DNA of 64,000 bases. Origin: Tomocerus qinae. Its lineage: Eukaryota > Arthropoda > Collembola > Entomobryomorpha > Tomoceridae. Positions within the stretch are counted from its first letter, which is position 1. Each line of letters opens with the position of its first letter. The DNA is taken from NCBI GenBank assembly GCA_020055645.1, contig CM034548.1, positions 48,476,296-48,540,295 of the forward strand, given 5' to 3'. The notes below the pieces were generated by a model. It was not told the origin of the DNA, did not search any database, and saw only the letters and a program-made list of their open reading frames with translations. Below are positions 24,129 to 35,400 of the stretch, piece by piece. The position numbers and the translations under genes are program-made.

Positions 24129-26100
24129 GAGAAAAAATTAACCTAACCTAACTATACCTAACATAACAAAACCGAACCTGTTTTGTTTTTCTTAAAAGGT
24201 ACATCAATGTTTATAACATGTTAAAGCAGTATAAAATGTGTCTTATTTAGCGTATTATTACTACGTACGAGGAAACTGGAGCTTCTTCCACTATTCGGTC
24301 AGGATTGCAATGGTCCTATGGACATGGCACAAGATCCGTCCGATCATATAGGTGGCACATGTATTCATGCGTAATATTAAACCCATACTTTTATTAAATT
24401 TTTACTACTGCTAACGCTTAACTACATACGTTGGTAGAATGTAGTTTCCCGTAAAAATCGACATCGTTTTGTGACTGTAAATAAAATTTCATTTGCGTTG
24501 ATGATTGCGACAAACTAGATTTCTGGCCTGATGACTGACATGGCAGAAAGCTGTCAGTCAGACTGGTAAGCCCAGTGCAATTGAGCAAAAGGAAGGAAGA
24601 TAAACATTTTGGTTTAGTCACAATTAAAACTGAGATTGGTAGGACTAAACAATGAGCAAGTTTAGTGCAGTTCTATTCTATGTAACTCGTTGCAATGTTC
24701 AAACGTTCAAACAAGCTCATTCATAAAATGCCGTAGTTGTATACATGATAATAAAGTGTAGAGCAGATAGAATGATAATTAATTGAATGAGAATCTCGGT
24801 ATGCTTATTAATTAGTATCCGTTACAAACATTCTCACTCAACTGTCTATATAACATGCATGGCTTCATTGCCATATAATATATCTACAGTCAACAGATTA
24901 AGATTGTATAATATTTCACTTCTTTAGTATAGTTGCTTGTACACGACCGAGTGAGTGCCCTCAGCAGATAGTTATAGTCAAAGAAGTGAACATCCTTTAG
25001 CATGGACTTTCTTGACGACTGTATTCCATACGATATTAACTCCGACTACATAATTTACAGAGTACGTAATGGGCATTTACTTATTTTAGGTTTCGCAGGG
25101 AGTCAGTGTGGATGGCATTATTGAGTGGCTTGTCGAAGCGGAGTACATTGAAAAGTAGTCGGCTGATTATCTCTCACAGAATTCCCGTTCCCTAATGTAT
25201 GTAATTTAGGTTGCTGTCTCTAAATTATTGTTGCTCAGCTATCTGCAGCTACCTAAAACTCACAAGTAAAATAATTGAAGCAGGCTAAATCAAAGTAGAG
25301 AAGTGTAGCAGTGTGTGTAATCTAAACCAGTAAGTTGGTTGGGGTAAGAATTACAATTAACAATAAGTTGTTGTTGGCCGCATGAGCTCATCCTCACCCA
25401 CTCAAATCACTTGACTATCTCGAGCAATTATTTACATAATAAATAAACAGTGTGTACCTATGCATAAATAAATGTGTAAGAATTTGTACCCAAACCGGCT
25501 CCTTGTCACAAGGATTTCAACGTTGAGGTCGTAAAACCGTAAATAATTTTTATGTCTTGTAACTCTACAATTGCCTCAGTTGACTGGCATTACTGTACCT
25601 GCATCGTATCTGATGCTCAATTGCCTCAATTGCATTGTACGTGTATTACTAATTATACTTGCGTATCTCTTGTCGTCTATATTACAGCCGAGGAACGGAT
25701 GCAACTATCGCATTCAAACTTTATTTCCGGAGTACGGTCTTTTGTCTTTTTCCCAAATACCCAAAATGGCCGGTTTATTTAAGTATCGGTTTAATTTATG
25801 ATGTCGCTAATATGGACATCGCATGCATCTCATCGCACCCAACAACTCCCCAGACATAGCACAACCAATTCCAACTTGTCTCTATATGAAATTACTGATG
25901 AAGCATCTTTGCAAAGCGTGCCTGTTCCAAACCATCCTTTTCTATGCCACTTTAGCCACCGCTTGAATTGGAACTGTAGCTTTCGTACAATTACATAATT
26001 AATTCCGAGAAAGCCAAAACTTTCTCTCCCGAGTACCTCAGGTGTGTTAAAAGTGTTAGATAAAGTTCAAATGCATTAACAAAAATAGCAAAAACTACCT
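24129..26100. other. Noncoding stretch within putative intron 1
   Basis: No supported gene. At 25002-25061 a 20-codon ATG segment (MDFLDDCIPYDINSDYIIYR) precedes a gtacgt in phase 0, but the base before it is A and the frame reads through, so it is not called as an exon. Confidence 0.45.
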
Positions 26101-26104
26101 ACCG

Positions 26105-26215
26105 TAAATATCGATATAGTTCCGCGCGGAATTATTGTTTCAAGCGCACAAAAAAACGGGTGAATAGTCGAAATAATTCCACAGCCGCGGAATTATATCG
26201 ATACGCGGAATTATT
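26105..26215. repeat. Palindromic CGCGGAATTATTTCGA cluster
   Basis: Several GCGGAATTAT words in both orientations with ATCGATAT, similar in kind to 4180-4265, 16345-16425 and 31640-31775. Confidence 0.5.
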
Positions 26216-26229
26216 TTTCAAACAGTCAA

Positions 26230-29145
26230 TTATTATTTTATTTTCATTGCAAAAGTTAAAAATAAGATAGAGTTTAAAAAATGGATTCATATTTCATCTG
26301 AAGGCAGGGATACGTCTATCGGATCCACTAGGTCGAGGTCCATGTCTTCCTCGTCCGAAGGCAGTATTATGAATCCAACGATACTTTTCCTCTGCTGATA
26401 AGAGGACTGTATCAAAAATAATTTTTTGCCAGGTTAGTGCAAACAAAATAGCAATTTTCGGTAAATTATTTTACCTTTGCCTAATTTTCCCAAAAAATTT
26501 TGTGCCTACAGCTGCTTGTTTTGACCTGCAATAATATGTGTAATCTGTGAGATATTTATTTATGTAGAGTCACAGCGGAGATTTGGTGGTTATAGTTATA
26601 GTTAACACATCAGAATTAGCCATTTTGATAATTCTTATCAAAGTTCTTCATCTGATAGTCTACAATACTGCTGAAGACCGACAAAAATATTTATAAAATG
26701 GTGATAAAATGCATGATGATGGGATAAATTTAAGTTGCCACTTTTTGCCTATCAAAATAATAATGTGTCCGCTTCCTACTCTGAAAGGACTGATCCTCAC
26801 TTAGTCGTGGATAACCCACTTTAATGTGCTTACTTAGGTATGTACATTAACTTTATCGGTAGTTCAAGATACACCGGCGTGCACTACTGTACTGCTATGG
26901 CACTAATAAGTCAGCTTTGCAGATGTATTTACTCTATCATTACAGTCAATTAGCTACATACAAAGTTATAAAATTATACAATTACATCATGCTGACTTAA
27001 TTTTAGATGACGATTGTGCATTCATTTAATATTTATATTTGTACATATCTACGCGACACCATTGAGAATAGTCATTATAATTGTCATATTGGAGCGTTTT
27101 ATTTAGTCATACTGGTTCCAACTTCAGTAGTCTTGTCAACTTTTTAAGTTTCTGATATACTTGCACGGATTCGTAGAATTTTAAAAAATTCGAAACGATG
27201 TGCTGGAAATATAGTATTAGTCTGAAAAATTCTTTATACGACCTTCCTTTACATGTTCTTTCCTGTATAAAGCGTTGTAAGATTCCTGAGTTCTGTTAAC
27301 GCATAACTCTTATTCAATTCATTCCTTGAAATAGTTTACCCCAGGATTTTTCACAAATTTCAAAAACGGTAAGTTGTAGGGGTTTCACCAACAAAACGCC
27401 AAAAAAGTCCCTGCCGAGGTCAAATACTAACAATAGTTGACCCTTGTCAATTGAGGTAACGCCAGTTACAAATACACTGCACGCCACAAAGCGATCAAAT
27501 TTATTCAGCTGCATGCGACAAAAATATTTTAAGCCACAATAAAATTTCTGAGGCTTAATAATTTTTAAAAATGACGTTATTAAAAATTAAAAATGGTGTA
27601 AATGTGCTAAAATGATTCTTCTGAATCCAAACAGACATCGAACAATAAATTAGTTCCTAGTCCGTCTTCATAGCCCTCTTCGTTGCCAGTATCATTGTCA
27701 TTTGTTTCATTTCCCTGTAAATATTCATCTGAACAGTGCTGGTTCACTAGTAAAATAACCTTTATTAAAAATTGTTTCTCCGAATGGGGCAGATGTGGGC
27801 AGCTAAATTTAAATGCACATATCAACAGTAGAACCCTCGAACATTCTCGTGCTTTTGCCAACTGTCTGATTTATATATGTAAAAGAGTACGAATTCTAAC
27901 ATTAGTAAAAACTTTGACATCTTTATGCTCAAACATAAATTAAAAACTTAAAATTTACAGAATCATTCTCAAATATTTTTAAGAATATTTTAAAAATATG
28001 TTTGAGTTTGAATAAAAATTTTGAAAATGTCTCATTGCATTACGTCAGGACCACTCGCATTTGATCGCTAATCCTTTGATGAATTTATTTAAAATATAAA
28101 TTTACTAATAAAGCTTACACATAAATCTATAAAATTTCTAGGCGTTAAAGGCTGGTTCAATTTAGTAAGTAAACGTTTACATACATTAATACGTTCCCTA
28201 AATTATTAGGGAAATTACGATCGTCAGCTACCTATAAAAAGTCAGTCTGCCATTGCTGCATGGAATAATCTTCCAAGGAAATGGGTATAATATGAAGTTA
28301 AAATGTATGTAACATGTTGGTTGATCTGTTAACGGAATATCTTGTCTCTAAAATGGAAAATATTTACGTCCACTAAACTAAGTTTTAAATAATGAAAATG
28401 AAACAAAGCTCATATAATTACTCAAATATTTCATATTATGTACTAAAACTGTCTTGACTGATACACATTGACGAGAATTGAAGGCTTATTTGCTTCAATC
28501 CCTATTTTATAAAATTATTTTAAACTATGGAAGCTATAGAGCAATAATTGGCTGCGAATTAGTAAACATTCTTACATTACACTGTTTACTGAAAATCAAG
28601 AAAGAGAATTCCCATTAAAAATAATGTGCTTGCTATGGTGTTTTTAAAATTCAGCCACTCAGCTAGACATGTCTGCGAAGCATTTTGTAGAGCTGGGAGC
28701 CCAGTAATATATAATATAATGATTAGTACTTATAAAATATTAGGTTCAATATTATGTCGGCTGGGTAAGACTAATGCTTGCACTAATGTGGTTCATTTGT
28801 ACTATTGTACTCATAGTGGCCAGTGTGCAATCTTGTATTGATATGAATAAATTAACAAATCAGAATTTTAGATGCATCCTAATATCCTAAATGCGACTTC
28901 TCGTGCGTTGCACCACTATGAAAAGTGCTACAATTTTATAACCAAACAATCCTTGATGGAACCGCCCTGTAGTTAAGTATCCCATTATTTCATGTGCGGG
29001 AAAATTTAAAAATTGGGCCATTTACATGTAAATTATAAAATTTTTCAAGTCGCAAAGGCTTTTTAACTAATGGGTTAATTGAAAAAAATAAAGAGACAAA
29101 AAATGTTTTTCATATTGTCATCTAAAAAGTGAAGTAGTTTTTTGA
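26230..29145. other. Noncoding stretch with two acidic ORF remnants
   Basis: On the minus strand, 26395-26290 reads LPSDEEDMDLDLVDP..., and 27861-27607 ends NETNDNDTGNEEGYEDG. Both look like acidic C-terminal tails of former genes, perhaps transposon-derived, but no family can be named. Otherwise only the dispersed repeat at 28505-28720. Confidence 0.35.
28505..28720 (+). repeat. Dispersed repeat copy, similar to 5080-5300
   Basis: Direct-orientation relative of 5080-5300 inside intron 1, diverged. It includes AAATTATTTTAAACTATGGAAGCTA and CTGGGAGCCCAGTAA. Confidence 0.5.
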
Positions 29146-29205
29146 CGATAGTCCACTTCCTTCCCATTTTGGATGGCTGTAAAATGGTAAGGAAGTGGAC
29201 TATCG
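29146..29205. ncRNA. Pre-miRNA-like hairpin just upstream of hexokinase E2
   Basis: A 25-nt arm starting CGATAGTCCACTTCCTT pairs with the arm ending AAGGAAGTGGACTATCG with one mismatch, around a 10-nt loop. Flanks CTAAAAAG and CTTTTTAG can extend the stem imperfectly. It lies 94 nt before the E2 acceptor. It could be a microRNA hairpin or a tiny foldback repeat; sequence alone cannot decide. Confidence 0.35.
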
Positions 29206-29299
29206 CAGGTCGCAGTATTTAGCAAATACCTTTTTAGTGGTTTTTTACATAGCCAAATACGAAAGGGACTAAATTGCTGCCTTGTTTTTTACTTTACAG

Positions 29300-29462
29300 G
29301 TATTGGAAGTGTGCAATGAGTTGATTTTGACAGAAGAGACTCAGCACAAAGTAATGACATGTCTTCATAAAGAGTTGATCAAAGGACTCGGAAAAGATAC
29401 AAATGAAAAGGCCAAAGTCAAGTGTTTTCCAACTTACGTTCGAGATCTGCCTAACGGAAAAG
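29300..29462 (+). CDS. HK: Hexokinase exon E2 (N-terminal helix and start of small domain)
   Basis: Acceptor tttacag ends at 29299. The exon reads [14 protein letters not shown]..., then a basic helix and [14 protein letters not shown], matching the family block before the phosphate-1 motif. It starts in phase 0 and ends in phase 1 at a mediocre donor, AAAAG|gttaca. The next exon supplies AG to complete a Glu codon. Confidence 0.95.
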
Positions 29463-32400
29463 GTTACAAATAAATCATTTTTAACCTTGATTAGTAACGT
29501 ACTTCGTACCTCATGCCATACCTATACCAAACACCAAGCTAACCTTGCCTAACTATACCTACCTACCAACTACCTAAGCAAATTTTGTCTACGTTAGACG
29601 CACAGAAAGACTGTTAGGGCCGTTCGCAATACCTTACTACGATAGCTCGATAATAAGACGTCAATGTTGAGTATTGAGAGTTAAATAATAGTCCGAAATA
29701 ATATGTGTATCCTTTTTGATGGAGGATTATTGTGTATAAGCTTTGCGAGAATTGACCTGGAAAATATTTAATGTCGACGACAGTCTCTTTATTAAATACA
29801 GGGACGTTGAAAACAGAGTACCTCTGCAAATGCTAGTACCGTATATTTTTAGACTGGAAGGTATATAATGGCTCCCTCAGACCAGACTGAGAGCGATATC
29901 TGTGGTCATAATCAAGGACGTATTTAGGGGGGGGGGGTGCTAGGGTGCTTACCCCCTAAATTTTCCTAAAACCCACTAGATAATTCTCAAAAATTGATAA
30001 AAAGTAGTTTTATACATAAGAATAATCAGCTCGTATGTTTAAGCACCCCCTTAATTTGATTTTTGGATACGCCATTGGTCATAATTACAAGATAATTACT
30101 AAACGGTAATAACTAGAGAGATGATACTAGCGCCATCGATTAAAACTAGTCTAATTATTCTAGATTTGAAATCTTAGAAGATTCCCGATTCTTTTCATGG
30201 TGTAATTCCTTTTGAAGTCCCATTTCAAAGATATTACATCAATTTATTTTTACAAGTTTCACCTTTATTGCAATATCTTTTGATTGGGATGTCCTATCTT
30301 AATAATATTTCTAATCTAGAATGATTAGACTAGTTTTGATTGATGATGCTAGTATCATCTCTCTAGCTAATACCGTTTAGTATAATTATCATGTAATTAT
30401 TACCAACGGTATCCCTCTCAGTCTAGTCTGAGAGAGCGATTATATTATCTCTCACAGTCTCTTTATCCCTTTCAGTCTACCACATATACGCATGCTGTGC
30501 CTCACGGCGTGGAGTACTAAATTTATTATAGTATGCATTTTAGTTTTCTGAATAGACCTCGAAAATAAAAAGAATGAAAGATAAGAAGACAATGAAAACT
30601 CTCGCTTGACTGTGCTCACCGAGGTATATGCGTACCTAGTGAAGGAGTGTACAGTGTGTCTAATCAAGTGGACTTGTAGACATAATGGCGCAATGGATTG
30701 AGTAATGAGTAGGGACTAGGAGATGGTTGAAGTGAAGAGCATGAATTAAACACTGTAAAGTAGCACACAAATAAATAAAACACAAAACACTCAAAAATTA
30801 AACAATTAAAATTTATTTTTAAATCAGCAGTCTTAAAAATTATAAAAACGATTTTCTTCGACAAACTCGAAGCAACAAAAATAACGACGAAAATGTCGAT
30901 TTTTGTGCGAGTTGGTTGAAGCAAATCGCTTTTATAATTTCTAAGACTGCTGATTTATAAATAAATTTTAATTGTCTAATTTTTGAGTGTTTTGTGTTTT
31001 ATTTATTTGTGTACTACTTTACAATGTTTAATTCATTCTCTTCAAGCTCTTCAATCATCTCCTAGTCCCTACTCATTACTCAATACTTTGCGCCATTATG
31101 TCCACTAGTCCACTTGATTAGACACACTGTGCACTCCTTCACTAGGTACGCACAAGCACGTATCCAGAGGGGGGGCCGGGGGGGTCCGGGCCCCCCCTAA
31201 GTATCCAGAAAAAGGCAATTTTTTTGTCAAAAAAGGTGAAAAATCCAAAAAAATTTCGCGCTTCGCGCGAATATGACTTGAATTTATCAATATTTTTTGG
31301 TGGCCCCCCCTAGGTCAAATTCCTGGATACGTGCTTGGGTACGCATATACCTCGGTGAACCCAGTCGAGCGAGAGCTTCCATTGTCTTCTTATCTTTCAA
31401 TCTTTTTGTTTTCAAGGTCTATTCAGAAAACTAAAATGCATACTATAATACGATGGGCAACCTTTCCAGTCACCCTGAGTGAAAACAGTACACCCATCGT
31501 CGACAGCGAACCAAACAAATCTCAAAAAAGAGCTAATCACATTATGTCCAATAACCTATGTTCGATTTTGCAGAAATAAAACAATTTGCATGGCACTTGG
31601 CTAACCATATATCTTAACAGAGTAGAGTGACTACCGTAATAATCGTTAATTCGCTATAATAGTCGATATAATCCCCCGCATCGAAATAATTTCCCGAACG
31701 GGGAACTATATCGATCTTCCCCAGCAAATTGCAGCGTTTTAAACTATAATTTCCCGTATTGAAATAATTTCCCTGTCAAAACTAACGGCATTTAGTACGT
31801 GTACACTTACTGTAAGAACATGTGTACTGGGAATGGATACGGATGAATGGAGCAAAGAGTACAAAATTTTTGTATACTTCAAGAACATTGATTCTATAGT
31901 TACGGTAATGTATTGAGTGTAGCGTACGGTTAGCGATGGGTGGGAATTTTGATAATTTAAATAACCCTGGGTTGCTGAGGAGTTAACAATAATTCAGTTA
32001 TCAGTGAACACCTGCAAAGTAAAGTTAAAAAGAATTTTTACTTTCAAATTATGTGTTTTTCTAGCAATTTGATTTGATTTTTTTGAAGCTCACAACATTT
32101 TTCTCATCTACCAAAACATTTTCAAATAGTGTTTCTTTTAGTTATTTTTCTTTTAAACTACACCACAATGAAATATCCAAAACCTTGGGATTCGACATGA
32201 TATGCGAGGTCAGCAACCCCAAGTCAAATAAAACTAACTAGTGAAGTGACACTCTAAAATGCGTTTGTATGGGATTTTATGGATTGCATGGGACATAATA
32301 AGTTTTAAACTTCGTTATCCACGGGAAATTGATATCAGGTAGAACTGATCCTACCGCATTCTTCCATGAAAGAAGATTTTACCGAAATCTGTAGTGTAAA

Positions 32401-35400
32401 TTCATGTATCATGTAATCATGTAAAATCATCAATCACCGGTTAGTCTCACAATGCCATTTTGTCACTTTTTGAAAAACGCAATTTGTGCATGGGGAGCAT
32501 TTACTTATTAATGATTGATGACTATCATTAGTGGCATTTTAAACACATTACTTACATTATGACAGAGACTATTTATATTAAAGTTTGCCCGAATATCATG
32601 TAATGAAGATTGTGCGTTTGGCTGAAAGGAGTAAGGCTAGGAAACGTTCCGTTTAGCTATAGGCAGGTAGACCTCCTGTTTGGCTGATTGGCCTGTCTGG
32701 CGCTGACATATACTTTAAGGCTTAGTGTTCATTGAGCTACATATTATGATAATGTAAATAGAAAAAAACAAGAGCTATTTCGTTTTTCCGGAATGTCCAG
32801 TCCATAAACCTGTCATCAGTGTTGTGCAGTGGTTAAAACCACTAGTGGTCATAATGGCCATAATGGTCAAAATGGCCTGGTCAAAATGAAATTGAAAAGT
32901 GGTCAAAATGGTCAAAATGTAATTTGGGGCACTGTGAAACTACATTAAAGCCAAGGAGGCTACGTAGTTCCGCAGATGTACGAATTGCTGTTTACATTTT
33001 ACAAGTACTTTTTATGACCAGTATGACAATAATTTCATTTTGTAGCATTCGGTATTTAAAATTTCAGATTAAATTCATGACGGGCACATTAAATAATAAA
33101 AATTACATTCTCAGAAGTATATATTCTCGATTGTAAGGCAACATAATTCTTACATCGTACCTGTGATGTATCTAGAGAAATTTAAAATACCTATTTCTGA
33201 CTCCGACGTAGGATTTCTGTAGTAGAAGGTTACATAAGTTAATATTTCGTAGCCAATTTAAGAGGACATGCAGTGCAGATATAACCATCCAGTCATAATA
33301 TTCATTATTATTATCCTAAATATGCTTAAAGTTGAGTATTTATTTGACTGAATTATGCTAAAGATCGTATTTCTATTGAAAATATTTGATATTCTATATA
33401 GTTAGGTACGATTTGTTATTCAAAACATATGATAACAGTTTAAGTATTTAAAACAGGCGCGGGTCTAGTACGCATGTGCAAGTGATGACGCGCATTTTGA
33501 CCATTTTGACCATTATGACCATTTTGACCATTTTGACCAGTGGCCTGGTCAAAATGCAAAAAAGTGGTCATTAGTACAACACTGCCTGTCATACCTACAC
33601 ATTGTTTGTCTTAGTGTATGAATGTCCGTGTAACGTTTGTATGAATACAATTAGACAACATTTTATTACTATATAGCTAATTGCAGTAGCCATACCTTGG
33701 CTACTGTACCTAAATAGGTAGGTGGTATAATATATAGCTGAGCAAGTAAGTAATTCAGACAATTTCAATTCAAATAAAAAAACTGCTTTCCAAAAAGGGA
33801 CACTTAATAGGTATAATAGGCAGTTAGTTTTATCCCTTAGTGTAACTTTGGGCTTTGCGTAGGGTAAGTCTTTACGCGGCTTCCTTTTCGAAGCTTACTT
33901 ACACTACGGTTACGTAGAATAGTTAGTGATTTTCCGTAAGTATTTGGTTGCTAGGTGCCACAATTTCGAAAATTAACTTTGTAGAATAAACATGAATAAT
34001 GCCAGTCGCCTGGGTAACTACATCCTGGGAGGGCACTAGGGCACTTGCGTATGCCCGTAAGTCTGAAACGTAGTGTAGTCATTTTTACGTTTCGCAACTC
34101 AATTTTTCTGGCGTAGCCTAGGATTCTTACGGAAAGGGGAGGAGTTTGACGTAAGACTTACACTACGGGAGGCTCATTCTTACACTACGAGAAAAAACTA
34201 ACTGCCTAATATATAGCTGTAATCAGAATCTATTCCTTTCCAATATTTCGCCATGTACTTAGATATATTTTAAATTGAAAGTACATATGAATTTCAATTG
34301 TATCGCTTTCTGATGATTTATCTTACAAACACAATGTTAACATATTAAACAGTGGCCAGTAATTTTTTCTTCTAATTCCAGTTTTTGTTGTTGATTCTTT
34401 TCAGAGCTGGGTAAATTTTTAGCTCTGGACTTGGGCGGGACAAACTTCAGGGTTCTGTTGATTGAGTTGGGAGGCGACAACAAGACCCCTTCCAAATTCA
34501 AGATGCTGTCCAAGATTTTTGCTGTTCCTCAGCACATAATGCTGGGGCCTGGAACTGGGGTACTTGCATCATTATCAATTTGCCTGTTTCCATATTATAT
34601 ATTAATTGTTAATCCCGGCAACACTGCTGGTTATTTATTAACCGAGAATACATGGCCCAATTTATTAAAGACAATAAGAAGCTAAATACAGACTATGTAA
34701 AAAGCATTTGATAGTTGATTGTATTAATTGCTGTTTTAGTTGTTCGATCATATAGCGGAATGCCTTTCAATATTCATGAACGAACATTGTGTTCAAAATG
34801 AGAAGCTACCTTTAGGCTTCACATTTTCATTTCCATGTCGTCAAGAAGGTCTCACCAAGGCGCGACTGGCCACTTGGACAAAAGGCTTCAACTGCTCCGG
34901 AGTGGAAGGCGAGGACGTCGTCAGACTTCTGCAGGAAGCCATTAAAAAACGAGGGGTATGTTTTCACTATCACTATTTGCAAATGTATCATCATGAATTG
35001 ACTTGATAGGGACATAAAATACTGGTAAATTTGAAACCATTGTGCATTTGGTCAGGTAGGGACATTTATCGTAAATCCGTTCAGAAATTTTTAAACTCTC
35101 ATTGCACCACATTTTATTGAATTTAATTTACTCATTACTTGCATTATTTTTGTTTTCATATTCCTTAATTCTTCAACACCGATTTTATTTTGTTTCTCTA
35201 AAATTGTGGATAGATTAAATTAGTTGACAACAGCTAATTGAATAACAGGATGTTGAAAAAGAAACATTTTCGTAATGTGTTGAACATTTGGTTTTTAAAT
35301 TGAATTCTCTTTGCGAGTCATCCCTTGATCTTCATCGCCTTAATTCCTCCCAATTGTATATTTGTTTGAACAAAAAGAAAATAGAACATAATAAAGCAAA

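Noticed and set aside
25002..25061. ATG with 20 codons before gtacgt in phase 0, as an alternative hexokinase first exon
   Set aside because: The base before the GT is A, the frame reads through the site, and no hexokinase N-terminal resemblance is visible. It is kept only as a note.
34560..34685. Extension of hexokinase E3 frame past its donor
   Set aside because: The extended residues do not match the family, and E4 continues the protein exactly from the GGG|gt site, so this is intron.
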